Shown here: positions 38,672 to 50,498 of the stretch, piece by piece | Numbering within the stretch: the stretch's first letter is position 1 | Layout of the letters: the number at the start of each line of letters is the position of its first letter | NCBI GenBank assembly: GCA_005406025.1 | Contig: BGZK01001464.1 | Span: 62,001 to 126,000 of the forward strand | Length of the DNA stretch: 64,000 bases | Direction of reading: 5' to 3' | From: Eumeta japonica | Taxonomy: Eukaryota > Arthropoda > Insecta > Lepidoptera > Psychidae | The notes under the pieces: model-generated | The model's database searches: none | What the model saw: the letters and a program-made list of their open reading frames with translations, nothing else | What the model was told of the DNA's origin: nothing | Translations under genes and position numbers: made by a program

Positions 38672-39370
38672 TTAGGGTTCCGTAGCCAAAATGACAAAGA
38701 AGAAACCCTTATAGTTTCGTCATATCCATCCATCCGTCCGTCCGTATGTCACAGGCATTTTATTCAAAAACTACAACATATATATATATATATTGTTGAA
38801 ATTTGGGATACAAGTGTTTTGTACAAGCCGCTATTTAGTTTAGTAGTTAAACAACAAAAATAAATAATTCTAGGGGGACACTTTTAATAGAAGCAGAAAA
38901 AAATCTTCCGCAAACGTCAATGAGTTATACATTATCGACAACTTTTTAAAAACATTTTAAGGTTTTTCAGCAATTTATTGATTAACTGAATATTTTGGGA
39001 AATAATCGCTCTGAATTCTGAAATTAGCATAAATGGTGTCCCACCCATTTTCCTTTTAAACCTTATATCCAAAAATTACAAAGGTAACGTTTAATAAATA
39101 CTTTCAAAGAAAATTTCATTAAAATGAACTTTCATTTAAATAATAGGGTTCATTAAAGTGAACCCCTCCAATCCGGAAAAGAATGTTAGTAGACATTTAA
39201 CTATCCAAAGTTTCACAAGTATTATGGTGTACTACTAGTGCCATCTACTCACAATATTATTATTAATTATTTTCATCTGTAGTGCATTTCTTTGTAGTAA
39301 CGGCTATAGAACCCTATAGGGTTCTATAGGGCTAATTGTAGTAAGCATGATCCGACATGCTTCTATCCTT
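38672..39370 (-). repeat. Interspersed repeat family R, copy 3 (inverted)
   Basis: Reads on the minus strand as copies 1 and 2: AGCATGTCGGATCATGCT, GGGTTCTATAGCCGTTACTA, AAGAAATGCACTACAGATGA, ending in CATACGGACGGACGGATGGA and GGAACCCTAATA. Its outer end carries a 24-bp perfect palindrome (39305-39328). Confidence 0.75.
39305..39328. repeat. 24-bp perfect palindrome
   Basis: TATAGAACCCTA followed by TAGGGTTCTATA. It lies at the outer end of R copy 3 and duplicates that repeat's own GGGTTC terminus in inverted form. Confidence 0.95.
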
Positions 39371-39371
39371 T

Positions 39372-42350
39372 ATTTGTGCTGTGAGATTGCACGATTCTTT
39401 GTCAAAGGAAAATACCTTATAAGTTTTAATTTAGTTATGAGTGTTAAAATATGCATGGAAAAGGGCCGTATTTTTTAAAGAAGCTTGATTTTTTTTTGGG
39501 AACTTCAATGGACCGTAAACCTAAGTATTTGATATTAATTTCAAATAGATATCTTTGCGTATTCCTGAGAAAAAAGATCTTAACAGACCGACAGACAAGG
39601 ACATACCTCAATAACCCTAATGATGTACGGAACCCTATATAAAAGTTTTTAAAAATTTGAAATAAATGTATACTACTACGTGGTCACTATACGCATATCT
39701 ATTGCGCCGCTATTCTAAATAATACAGTGTCATAATCTCAACGGTTGACAACAATAAGCCAGCTCAGTTTGTGACCGACGAAAACGTGATCATTTTAGAA
39801 GTTTTCATTGCTTTGAAATTGAAAGAGAAAGTAGAAAGGGTTAAGGTATTTTCTCTTTGCGGGTACTTGAAACCGGGAAGGAAAAAAAACTCCTTTACAC
39901 TGTCGAATTTCCTTTGTAAGTGTACTTGATAGAGTGGTTTACATTACTGTGGTTGTATTTACACTAGTGTTGCGAGATATTTTTGTAGCATTAGCTATAC
40001 GCATCCCAGGCTACATGCATAGGTTTTTGAACGTAAGCATCTCGGTTATTTTGCACGTAATTTTCTAAAAGACCTTCGTACGACTTACTTCCTCCATTTC
40101 GGTTTTACTTCCCGAGGCTCGGCGTATTATGTATACATACTTGTAGTCGGAACACGGCGGATACCATGGACAATCGGAAAAAAATTACCAAAGACACTAA
40201 CCGAAGGTCGGTCTTTCAACTGCTCGTTAGATACGCTCGCGTTGGTTGCGTAAATCATTCGTATCCAAATTACGTTTATCTTTTCGTGTAATGTAAACAC
40301 GTGTGTTTGTTTGACCACAAGTTTTAAAGTGGAACGCAGCGTGCTGCAATGCTTGTATGATAGTTCCTGCTACTGTGTGCCATTGCGATAGTTATCGTGC
40401 TATGAAAATTTTATAATTATGAGGTATTCTTATCTACAGCATTTGTAAATGAAGATTACGAAAAATTTATATTTTACAACGTCATCTTGCAAGATGTCTA
40501 GCTTATGATATGTTTGTAATTGGAAATATATTTGTAGATAAAGAGTACGCGAACGAATTTAAAGAAAAGACTAATGGAAGAAAATGAAGGACTATTTTCT
40601 AAGCCGAAGCGGCCAAAGCTGCGGGCAGACGCGTGATACGTCGTCAGATACATGATTTAGATCGTGGTTGAGCTCAATGACATGTAAAAAAATGACACGT
40701 AAAAAACAGGCTAAATAAGAGTTGAACTCGCATGCGAAGGGTCCCGTTCCACTGTATAATAAATAACACTACCTATTTTTTTATAAACAGTTAATAAGAA
40801 ACAAGAAGAAAAATTAAAATGGGGCAAAAATCGCCGAAAAAAGCAGCTTCCTTATAAAGCGACCCTCTGTAATTTTTTTAATATTTGTTATTATAGTACC
40901 CATAATAATAGATACTCTGTAAATTTTGAGTGTCTATCTATTACAGTTCAAAAAATACAGACCTGCGACAGACGGACGGATAAACAGTGGTGCCTTAGTA
41001 ATAGGGTCGATTGGCGCATTATACAGAACACTAAATACTACAGAACTCGAATTTTAATAGAATTTTAGTAGAATCATCACTAATAGATAAAATAATGGTT
41101 TCGCTTTAAAATTGATATATATTTCAAATCTTCATCTTTTTTTTCATATTCATAGCATTACGAAGGTAGGTAGGTATGTTCATAAAGGATAAAGTAATGT
41201 CCACCATACGTACAAGGTTTATTTTTCTTTGAACAAGTTTAAGTAATTTTTTTTTCTTTAAATTGAGTGTAGCTCACGATACAGACGGCCACTCTAATTC
41301 CTTTACAGTTAGCACTACGACCTGTGTGAAAAAGAAACAAAACCGCAAAAAGAAAAATGTCTAATGGAATATTTGAATAAGTTTCTACCTAACTTATCTG
41401 TAGTTTGGAATTTTACAATTATTTTATTTGACAGGTCTATCCATCTGCAGTTTTTTTTTATGTAGGTATCTACGTATTTCACGATATGTTTAATTTATCG
41501 AAAACTGAGAATACGTAAAGAATCAAATTAAATTGTAATGCCACCAGTGATATACAAGTATGCTTCTGTTTCTTATTAAATATATACAATTTCAATGTTA
41601 TCGTACATCTAACCACATTTATAAATAAAATAATATAATAAAATTCTAGTTCAGTTAATAATTATTAATAGGTTAACAATATGTAATATCTATATAGTAC
41701 TATCAAATGTAAGATACTTGAATAATCATTTCTATTCTGGCTGAACTACCGACTAACTGAATGCAATGTTAGTACCTACCGGTTACCCCCTATTACCATT
41801 AAATTCTGTTAGCAACATATTCATTTTATCTATTATACCTACATTGCGTTAAGAAAATTACGCAAATTTTCAGAAAAGTATAATATATCAAAATATATAT
41901 TGATGAAAAAAACATTATCAGAACAAAAACAGAATCAGACTTAGTAGTTGGTAATTGATTTTCTTTTCTAATTTAATTTTTCTTACATTTTCATTATTTC
42001 GTATTATAGAAGCACACTCAATCAATCTTTTTACTTGTTTATTCATGTTCATTATATCACGTTAAATTTGAACAGAATAATTATAATTATGATCCAATCG
42101 TGATATTTGTACTTTAACTATCTAGGTATTAAAGTTTTATAATTAATTAAATTACCTATGTATTCTTCAAACTATATTTTAATATTGCTGTATAATAGAA
42201 AGTAATTGAAAGGGTTAGACAAGCAATTTGAACAATGTAGAAGAAGATAATTTACAAAACACAAGCATTTAAATTTTCAGTTCGTCGACAATATAAATTA
42301 CATACGAGTTCCGACCATAAAGCAGAAGCCGCAAAAAAATTTGCTACGTA
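39372..42350. other. Gene-poor AT-rich DNA
   Basis: One repeat fragment at 40855-41020 and scraps with ACAGACCGACAGACAAGGAC near 39580; no supported gene. Confidence 0.5.
40855..41020 (+). repeat. Fragment of a GACAGACGGACGG-type dispersed repeat
   Basis: CTGTAATTTTTTTAATATTT, then TATTACAGTTCAAAAAATAC and GCGACAGACGGACGGATAAA followed by CTTAGTAATAGGGTCG. This order is a very common degenerate repeat in lepidopteran genomes. It is related to, but distinct from, family R. Confidence 0.55.
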
Positions 42351-42354
42351 TCTA

Positions 42355-42735
42355 CATTTTTCCGCTCATACGAGTTTTCCGCTACTTTACGAAAACGTAA
42401 GCGCGGGCTCGCCGGTCGCCTTGGAAAATTCGGTAAACAACGATAATAAAATACCGAGTCATACATACCTTCGACATAGCTCCCGCTGCTTTCAATTAAC
42501 ACCTCTCAATTCACTGCACACATCTCCATGTTAACCGTACTAATGCGAACGCGATTTTTCGTCGATCATTTTCGTACGCGATGCTCACGCAGCGGCGGAT
42601 CGATCAATACTGGCCAGAATGGTGGCCCGTGGTGTGCACGGAAAATGATGGAGGCTCGTGTTGCGCACGCAGATTGTATTCGTGGCGTTCGCGCTTGTGT
42701 GCGTGAGATATGTTTGTGTGGCTAGAACTAAAGTC
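42355..42735. promoter_or_regulatory. CpG-richer island
   Basis: Contains AAGCGCGGGCTCGCCGGTCG (42399), GCAGCGGCGGATCGATCAAT (42589) and CGTTCGCGCTTGTGTGCGTG. ORFs of 65 and 89 codons on opposite strands are shadows of the composition. Possible regulatory element. Confidence 0.25.
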
Positions 42736-43006
42736 ACGCTTGCGCATTTACCACCCTTCAATCCCCTAAACATTTTACGCATCGATGCGGTAATAGACGT
42801 GGCAATAGAATGATCAGATTTTAGTATCACAATGAAATACGTCACTTCATACACCTAGATTACTCTGATAATAATCTACCTTCTAGGTATTATTTATTAA
42901 ACATTTCATTTAAGGAATGTACTTTGGAAAATTGATAAGAATATAACATATATTTTTACATAGGCAACATAGGTATCGCAAGGAATTCTTTTTCTTTACC
43001 GAAGAC

Positions 43007-43150
43007 CAGTAGCGAAACCAGAGGGTACATAGGGGTCCTAACCCCCTGGTCTAGGTATATGTCTTAGTATTGCAATCGAATTAAAACCAGTCATGACTGA
43101 ACCTCGTATGTGTGACCCCCTCCCTAAGTCGAAGGTTGGACCCGCCCTTG
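43007..43150 (-). mobile_element. hAT-like MITE, family H copy 1
   Basis: 144 bp with hAT-type ends (CAGTAGCGAAACC at the left; inverted right end CAAGGGCGGGTCC). The flanks CCGAAGAC (42999-43006) and TCGAAGAG (43151-43158) share six central bases, consistent with an eroded 8-bp hAT target duplication. Read from the minus strand it is homologous to the copy at 50348-50498 (shared GTCACACATACGAGGTT). Confidence 0.72.
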
Positions 43151-43374
43151 TCGAAGAGATGATTTCAAATCATAACTATTGTAACATTGCAAATATTTTT
43201 AATGATTATCATATAACTTGAGGTCTGAATAATTATGTTTAGTTGTACCAATTTGATATTTTGATAGAACTTCTAAATATAACGCATACTTCGTACACAT
43301 CATCCCTAAGGTAAGATAATAGCTGACCTGGGGTCGTTATTCGAAATTATGCGGATTAATCGTAAAATATTACG

Positions 43375-44467
43375 TTAGGGAAAAAGGTTTTTCGTATTTT
43401 TTAATAAAAAAAATGTAGTAAAATCTCTTTAGTTGTACTGTTTATATCTGACTAGTTTTGATACCATTAAATAGATGACTTTAAAAAGAATAATAAAAAA
43501 TAAAAACGGTGTCCCCCTATTTTTTTATTGTTTTTCTGTCCACTATAATGAGTGAACTTAATATAAAAAGTCGATGGATTTGAAGTTTTATTACAAAGAA
43601 CAGAAAAATGCGACACAAGCCGCAAAAAAAAATTGTAACCTAATGCAGTGTCAGTAAGAGTAGCACAAAACTGGTTTAAGCCTTTTCAGTTCGGTAATTT
43701 TGATGTTAAAGATATACCTCGCTCTGGTCAACCTGTTACGGATAAATTCGATGCCAATTTGGAAAAGTAGAGCGAGATCGGAAGATTAGTTCTTACGACA
43801 CAGCTGAAGAGCTATGAATTGACCATAAAATAGTTTTGACCCATTTGGCAAAAGCTCGATACTTGGGTCTCACACGAGCTCACTGAAAGAAATCTAATGA
43901 AACGTGTACTCATTTGCAATTCTCTATTAAAATGTAATGTAACCGAACCATTTTTGAAATAATTGGATTACTGGTGATAAAAAATGGACTACCAATGATT
44001 AACTCGCAATATGTGTATGGTGGGATTGGAAGGGTAATATTCATTATGAGCTCTTACCGCCGGCCAAAACCATCAATTCAAATCTCTAATGTCAGCATTT
44101 GATGAGACTCAAACAAGAAGTAGAGAGAAAACTGCCGAATTGATCAACAGTATGGTTTGCACCACGATAATGCCGGATCACTCACCTTTAGTCGCTCAGC
44201 AAATATTGAGAGAATCTGGTTGGGAATTCTTAATGCATCCAGAATACACCCTCATGAATGTGGCCCTGTCATTGCACCCTCAGATTTTCACCTGTTTCTG
44301 TCTCTTCAGAATTCTTTAGGCAATGTTAGGTCAATTTTGAGAAAAGACTGACAAAAGTACTTGTCGACGTTTCTCGATCATAAGTCCCAAAATTTCTACA
44401 TGAATAGGAGTATGTCACTAATTATCTTGAATTTGTACATACAATACGAAAAAACTTTTCCTCCGAC
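43375..44467 (+). mobile_element. mariner, cecropia/Hsmar1-like (copy D)
   Basis: The left end (GGGAAAAAGGTTTTTCGTAT at about 43378) and right end (inverted, GGAAAAGTTTTTTCGTATTG from about 44463) form terminal inverted repeats. The plus strand reads, through many frameshifts and stops, WITGDKKW near 43970, VWWDWKGNIHYELLPPAKTI near 44020, LHHDNAGSL near 44160 and APSDFHLFLSLQNSL near 44280. All three catalytic Asp codons survive although the gene is shattered. The WWDWKGxIHYELLP block is characteristic of the cecropia lineage that includes Hsmar1. Confidence 0.88.
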
Positions 44468-44469
44468 CG

Positions 44470-45560
44470 TTCATTCTGATTGCATGTAATATCGCAGCAC
44501 GACGACACAAGTTTCTTTTCAATTCATCTGTTCAATAAAAATATAGTCCCATCATTATGAAAAAGATTTGCAATTTACATTTATGTTTAGTCATAATTGT
44601 TGAATTTGCAATATGTAGTTTTGTACTAGTAACTAAAGTAGTTTTCAAAATACGGTAATGCATTCGGGCATTCGTGTCTTTGAGAATGTGTACGATAAAT
44701 TGTATACATAAATTAAATAAATTAAGCGTACTTTTATTTAATTCTTTTTTTAGGTTTTTGTTATATGACCAGTACACCACATTACTATTTTTTTTATTTC
44801 AGGTCCTTTATTCTGATTTAATTATAATGTTTTTCTTTTAGAACTGGCCCAAAAAAGCAAGGGATTGGATCCGTTTTCGCAAAATCGCATAATCCATAGT
44901 CTTATTGTATAATTGTTTTTATTTTCGTGGTTTGAGACTGAATAACATAAGGCATATTCTACATAATTTCAATCTAATTTACCGTCGAACATCATTTTTA
45001 TAATTATCGTTTTGTTTCCTAACGTTCTACAGTAGATAATCAGTTTATTGACGGTATTAATTTTTATGACGGTCGACCGAAAGAGAAAAGGAAATTGAAC
45101 GTAGTATTTTATTTATTTACGTATAGCTAACATGCATAAATATTTGATATCCAAAGCCATTAATTTAGTTGCTAATTGTTACATTTCTTGTTGTAATGTG
45201 AGCTAAACTGCTCTGAAATGCGACGTATTACTATTTCTACTGTATAAGCAAAGTGGAAGCCCCCATTTTGTTCAGATTAACATTGAATCTTGTCTTGTCT
45301 TGTCTCCATTCATTCGTATGTATTTATTATGTTAGATCGTCACTCATCCGTCATTAAGTAAACTTTACGCTTTTGATATCAAACCTTTTCTCATTTCCAT
45401 TTCAAGCTTGAGAGAAAGTTCGAAGTTTGGCACGAAGCTTACAAATGTGATAGCATGAATATAGAAGAAAAGTTAGAAGTTTCGTATTGAATTAATATAT
45501 ATTATAGAGTTGCAACTAGAACTAACTGTAACTCTGTACCTATGGATAAGCGAATGACGT
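44470..45560. other. AT-rich DNA, nothing recognised
   Basis: A short TCTTGTCTTGTCT repeat near 45289 and no supported ORF. Confidence 0.5.
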
Positions 45561-45570
45561 CGTCCAAGGG

Positions 45571-45776
45571 CATATGTGGGCAACCACCGACCCGCGGGCC
45601 GCACCCGGCCCGCCGTAAGATTTGATCCAGCCCGCGAGACATGTTTAAAAATTTCTTGTCTGATATCTATCGCTAAAAATTATGAATATTAGTTTAAAAC
45701 ACGGTTAAGTTTTGAACGCGGCCTACGTATGTATTTGCACACTGACCCACAACATGTCAAAGGTTGCCCATACCTG
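45571..45776. mobile_element. hAT-like MITE with GGGCAACC ends
   Basis: The left end CATATGTGGGCAACCACCGA and inverted right end CAGGTATGGGCAACCTTTGA are imperfect terminal repeats around a very GC-rich interior (CGGGCCGCACCCGGCCCGCC at about 45597), a composition common to some hAT MITEs in insects. The flanks TCCAAGGG (45563-45570) and TCCTAGGA (45777-45784) match at 6 of 8 positions, as expected for a decayed target duplication. Confidence 0.7.
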
Positions 45777-46138
45777 TCCTAGGAGGTCGATATTTTGCTT
45801 GATTTGTCAATACCGGTCAGTGGTTAGGGCGAATTTGGGCGTGCTTTCAATGGTGAATTTAGTCGTAAGATCCTGAAAATCAAAGTTGGATTGAAGCACT
45901 AACCGGTGTATTAGTTCTATAAATATAAATATCGAAGGAAAGTTATATAATTTTTGAATCCCTAATTGTAATTTGTCTTCAACTTTAATACAAGTTTAAA
46001 ATACTTAAAATTAAAATAAATTAATTGTGTACAAAATGTCGAAATAAAAATTCTCATTAATCCATTACTTGAAACGAATAATTTTATTTTCATAATTTTC
46101 AGAATACGAACAATTTACTTAATCAAGGTAAATTATTA

Positions 46139-46205
46139 TCAATGGTGTAGCTAGGGGAGGGAGCGTGGGCAACCCTGCACTGCGGGGTTGCCGCAGTGCG
46201 TGCTA
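46139..46205 (+). mobile_element. Possible hAT-type terminus with nested hairpins
   Basis: CAATGGTGTAGCTAGGGGAG resembles the first bases of many hAT elements. It is followed by two mutually exclusive stems: GGCAACCC (46168-46175) with GGGTTGCC (46185-46192), and GCACTGCGG (46177-46185) with CCGCAGTGC (46191-46199). No matching right end was found, so this may be a solo end. Confidence 0.35.
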
Positions 46206-46579
46206 CCCGTTTGAGAATGACCCTGAAAAAATGAAACTTACCCAAATTAATATATTAATAATACAATATTACAAAAAGCTAAAAGGAGTTAATAAGTGAC
46301 TGTTGAAGTTATTAATGGATCTACACACAATTACAACTACAATTCCCACTCTCAAACACAAGTAACACAACAACAATTATAGAGAGACTTTGTCCAAACT
46401 CGCTGTAAGAGCGAGATAGCAATGTCAGTCACTTATTGATACTAAATATTTTTAATGGATATTGAAAAGTCCAAAAACTTATTCAAGTAATACAGTTAGA
46501 TATAAATATTGTGCAAAATGAAATCGTGATAAGAGTCAAGATTTTATTTCATTCATACATGTCGATGATAAATAAATAA

Positions 46580-46613
46580 AACATCAGTCAGAAGCTCTCT
46601 TCTGACTGATGTT
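46580..46613. repeat. Perfect 15-bp-arm hairpin
   Basis: AACATCAGTCAGAAG (46580-46594) and CTTCTGACTGATGTT (46599-46613) with a CTCT loop, in AT-rich DNA; no T-tract or gene nearby that would explain it. Confidence 0.95.
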
Positions 46614-47259
46614 ACTAAAACGTAATTCAGTATTTTGCGCGATATCAGTGTCTATTCACACGATCCATGTCGTAACTCGTGTTTTTGTTTTCGTTTGTCT
46701 TGATTCAGTTAAAACCGATTCAAAAAACAACTAATCGTTTGATTATATTTTTGGAGGCGGTTTATTATTTTAAAATTTATTTTATTTTACTTTTTTTTAT
46801 TTATCAATTCCTTATAACTTTATAATTTATTTACCTAATTTGCATGTGGATTAAACCCTTATTGATATAATTGACCAGGTATTTTCTTTACTTTTGTGTG
46901 GAGCAAACGGAAAAGCAATTCCGATCCCGAATTTATTCTACACTAGTAATCATTTTAGGGTCTTTACATTCCTAGTTGGAGTGCAACTACCCAAATTATT
47001 CTTAAACAATCTATATAAATTATTCTTATTATTTATAATATAAATGGTGTACGGTTCATGCAGATCACATATGCATACACTACCACAATTTTAACTAATT
47101 CTTCATACTTCTATTTATCGCTAAAGGATTCCGATGTGTTTTATCTTAAATTATCACATTGGAGTTATAGAGATGAATAAAAATATGTAGATAAATTTAT
47201 AAGCAATTTTAACTCTGTGCATATTAGGTATTATTATCACCCATTGAAGGATAGTTTCT

Positions 47260-47690
47260 ATTGACAAATCGTCACAGATAATCGTCAGATTATGAGACAG
47301 CACGTTTAGGGCATAAAGGTGAACCATATATATCTTAATCTGACGCGCTTGGGTATTTCAAAATGGCGAATTTTTTTGCATATTCTAATAATGGCCGCGA
47401 GTTTGCGTCACATCCAAATCGTCAGATTAGTATATAAGAGTTTTTTTAGGTTCACTTAACATCCCCTTAGAAAATCTGACGCGCTCTATTAACTTATTTT
47501 TTCATTTTCAACCCTTACGTACGACCACCCCCACCATGGAAACAGTCAGATTAATATACTTATATTTTTATAAATATGTAGGACATGGATGCCATCAATA
47601 TCTGATGCGCCCGAGTATGTCCATGCAACATTTTTTTTATATACTTGATAATCTGTAGCCGCTTCCCCCACCGATGAAAAGGTATATATT
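47260..47690 (+). repeat. Tandem array, about three units of ~130 bp
   Basis: Each unit begins AAATCGTCAGATTA or AAACAGTCAGATTA, has ATCTGACGCGC (or ATCTGATGCGC) about 65-75 bases in, and ends in a C-rich stretch (CCACCCCCACCATGG; CTTCCCCCACC). The two motifs are inverted relative to each other (GTCAGAT and ATCTGAC), so each unit can fold. I recognise the ATCTGACGCGC motif as recurrent in moth genomes, but not its class. Confidence 0.75.
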
Positions 47691-47904
47691 ATATGACATT
47701 TTTCCTTTTATCATCTAAGCTTCGCAACCCAATAGGTCTCTATGACGCTCGAATAAATCCCGATTTAGCATCGTGTGCTTCCCTTCACATAAACAATATT
47801 TAAAAAGTACTTACTACATTTGAAAATGCAACTCTGGCTGGAGAATACAATTTGTTTTATTTAACTGTCAATTGTTTTTAGATTGTGGCGGTTTTTTTTT
47901 TTCC

Positions 47905-49025
47905 AAAATAGCGTATTTTCATTATTATTGATTTAAGTCGTGAGAATTTTCGAAGTATCATTTTCTAATATTATAAGTGAAATTAAACAGCTCAGCACAG
48001 CATCACTCGGCTTCGAACTACTTTTGGCGATGAAACACCATGCAAGACAGCTATTTATAACTGGTTTATAACTGGTCAAGCGCGGTCGTGTCAATCTCTG
48101 TGACGAATTTCGTGATGATCGCCCGTTCACCGCTGTGAACAACAAAAAAAAATCGATGCTGTGCGCCGTATGGTCGGAACAGACAATATGCGACCATGAG
48201 ATTTGGACATACTTAGACATAGACAAGAGTGAAATACAATCAATCCTACACAAACATTTGGGTATGAAAAAGCTGTGCTCGTGATGGATCTCACACAATT
48301 TGACTGAGGCTCAAAAAACGGACCGCGTCACTTAGTGCAATACCATGCTTACCGGATTCAAGAAAGGGGTGCCAAATTTTGGTGTGAAACACAGTGACAG
48401 GTGACGTAACATGGATTCATTACTACGACCCCAAAACAAAACAGCAATCGACCTTATGGGTCTATCGAGATGAGCGGAAATCAACAAAAGTGGCACTCAG
48501 ATAAGTGCCCCTAAGCGAATGTTGCTTCTTTTTTTAATGAAACTGGACACGTGGTTATTGTTGCTTTGGAGAGTACCGTGAATAGAGATTAGTAAACGGC
48601 CATTTGTTAACCGAAAGTTATTGACGAACTCCGTAAAAATAACCGTAAAGGTCATACCATCTTGCACCACGACAATATCAATTCTCACATTGTCAAACAG
48701 ACAAATAAACTTTAAAAGGAGAAAAACGGAAAACTTATAAGAAATCTTGTATGCAGTGCCGACGTAGTACCTTGTGACTTTTTTGTTCGCAAAAATTAAA
48801 AACCAATTACGCGATCAACTATTTTTATCACCAGAAGAGCCTGTCGAATAGAATGAAAAACATGTTTCCTAGGTCACCAGGGAGGATGGCATAAATGCTT
48901 TCAAAATTGGCTTATTTCTATGAAAAAGTTTGTGCTAACGGAGAATACATTAAATTCATTTTTGACCATTCACAGTAATTTTTTCTCATTCATTCCAGAA
49001 TTTTTCAGTGCGCCCTACGTAAAAT
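47905..49025 (+). mobile_element. mariner, second Bmmar-like lineage (copy C)
   Basis: The plus strand, through many stops, reads IDLSRENFRSIIF near 47925, RLRTTFGDETPCKTAIYNWF near 48010, EFRDDRPFTAVNNKKKIDAV near 48105, YYDPKTKQQSTLWVYRDE near 48420, LHHDNINSHIVKQTNK near 48665, DVVPCDFFV near 48765 and ANGEY near 48930, with a stop about 48976. The order and spacing are those of a full mariner transposase. It differs from copies A, B and D in sequence, so it is a separate lineage. The inverted ends are not clear; the right border lies near 49025. Confidence 0.87.
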
Positions 49026-49029
49026 AAAG

Positions 49030-50335
49030 TAATAGGGAACTTTTCTGAAACGATTAGAAGTTACTGTAAAATCAATGCGAAGTATTGCAAAGAAATGCAT
49101 TGCAAAAATGCAAATATTTTTTTTTCAGCTATTAATTTTTTTTTTTTTTAGAATGCGCTATATAGAATTAGATACAAAATAAATGTTTTATACTGCTTTC
49201 TTGTTAACTAGAAATTGAGAAATCTCTTTTTTGTTACAGAATATGCCATATTAAATTAACTTTTTAGACTTTTTCCGACGTATGCTGCCCTGGTAATCGA
49301 AATAAGAATTATATATGACATCGGTGCACTACATGCTCCGATATTATATTATAATATATATATAAATATAAATATAAGTAAAGACCACCTTCAAAAGTCT
49401 TTTTCAACCATTTGCGTAATAGACTCCAAAACCAACTAATCAGATGTTTTTAGAATTGGTGCTAGCTACAGTATGGCAAAATAACATATAATATATAAAC
49501 TTGAATGTGTAATGTTAAATACAGTCAGTTAAAAAAAGGTCGTAAAAAAGAAACAACTGTGATTTATCTGTAGCTGGAACCGACTCCAAAAATAACTAAT
49601 TAGTTGTGTTTGAAGTTTGTTTCAAAAAAATATATAAATAGGTTTTTGAAGGCGGATTTTTTAAAAAAGTTTATTTAATTTACATTGTTTAGTTCTCGAC
49701 TAATTATAACTTTATAAGTCATTTAACTACCTTATGTATAGTATAGGTCATTGTTAATAAAATCGGCCAGGCATCTCCTTTGTCGCGTTGGAATTATATA
49801 AATGAATGAAAATATGTGGATAAATTAATAAAAAATTAATTTCATTTCTGTGTACACAAATTATATTAACAGCCATTGAAGAATAGTTTTTCTGGCGACA
49901 AATCGTAGTATTATCGCTTAGCTCCTAATCATGAAGAAGTACTGTAGCTTCCATCATCAACTCAGCACCATGAAGTGATAACTACCTTACTCAAAAACTT
50001 GAACAATTAAAGAAGACAGCTCAAACACACTATACGTTTATAAAATATTTAAAAGTTTTTTTCAATTTTCCAGGGATCTCATAATCAGATCCTGACTTGG
50101 TGAATATGCGACCACCTCGGAAGTATACAGTTTGAAACAAAAACAAATTTTCGAAATTGGTATATAATTGACGAAATTATCGCTGAACACTCGTAGAAAA
50201 AACATACGCCAGATAAATATAGAACCTTCTTCTTTTTTGAAATCGTTTAAAATTATCCTCGTATCACATTTCCAATGCTCCTAAAAGAAGTATAACACAT
50301 ATTAATCACTTAGTTGCATTGATTGTCTAACTGAT
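49030..50335. other. AT-rich DNA with a weak internal duplication
   Basis: AACCGACTCCAAAAATAACT near 49577 and ACCATTTGCG...GACTCCAAAACCAACTAA near 49421 suggest related segments; also similar to TTAAAACCGATTCAAAAAAC at 46709. Each is followed by AATCAGATGTTT/TTAGTTGTGTTTGA-like sequence and GGAGGCGG or GAAGGCGG: probably an old dispersed repeat. Confidence 0.4.
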
Positions 50336-50347
50336 AAGTCATTGTGC

Positions 50348-50498
50348 CAAGGGCGGATTTAGCCTTCAAGTCAGGAGAGTCACACATACGAGGTTAAGTC
50401 AGAACTAGCTCAACTTCGATTAAAATAATAAGAGAAAGACCCAGCCCAAGGGGGCCACGATCCCATGACCGCCCTCCGTCCCTCCGGACCCACCACTA
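50348..50498 (+). mobile_element. hAT-like MITE, family H copy 2
   Basis: 151 bp beginning CAAGGGCGGATTTAGCC and ending GGACCCACCACTA, flanked by CATTGTGC (50340-50347) and CATTGTGA (50499-50506), an 8-bp target duplication with one mismatch. Homologous to 43007-43150 in the opposite orientation. No coding capacity. Confidence 0.75.

Noticed and set aside
47933..48298. 121-codon minus-strand ORF
   Set aside because: It is the antisense shadow of mariner copy C, which is recognisable on the plus strand.
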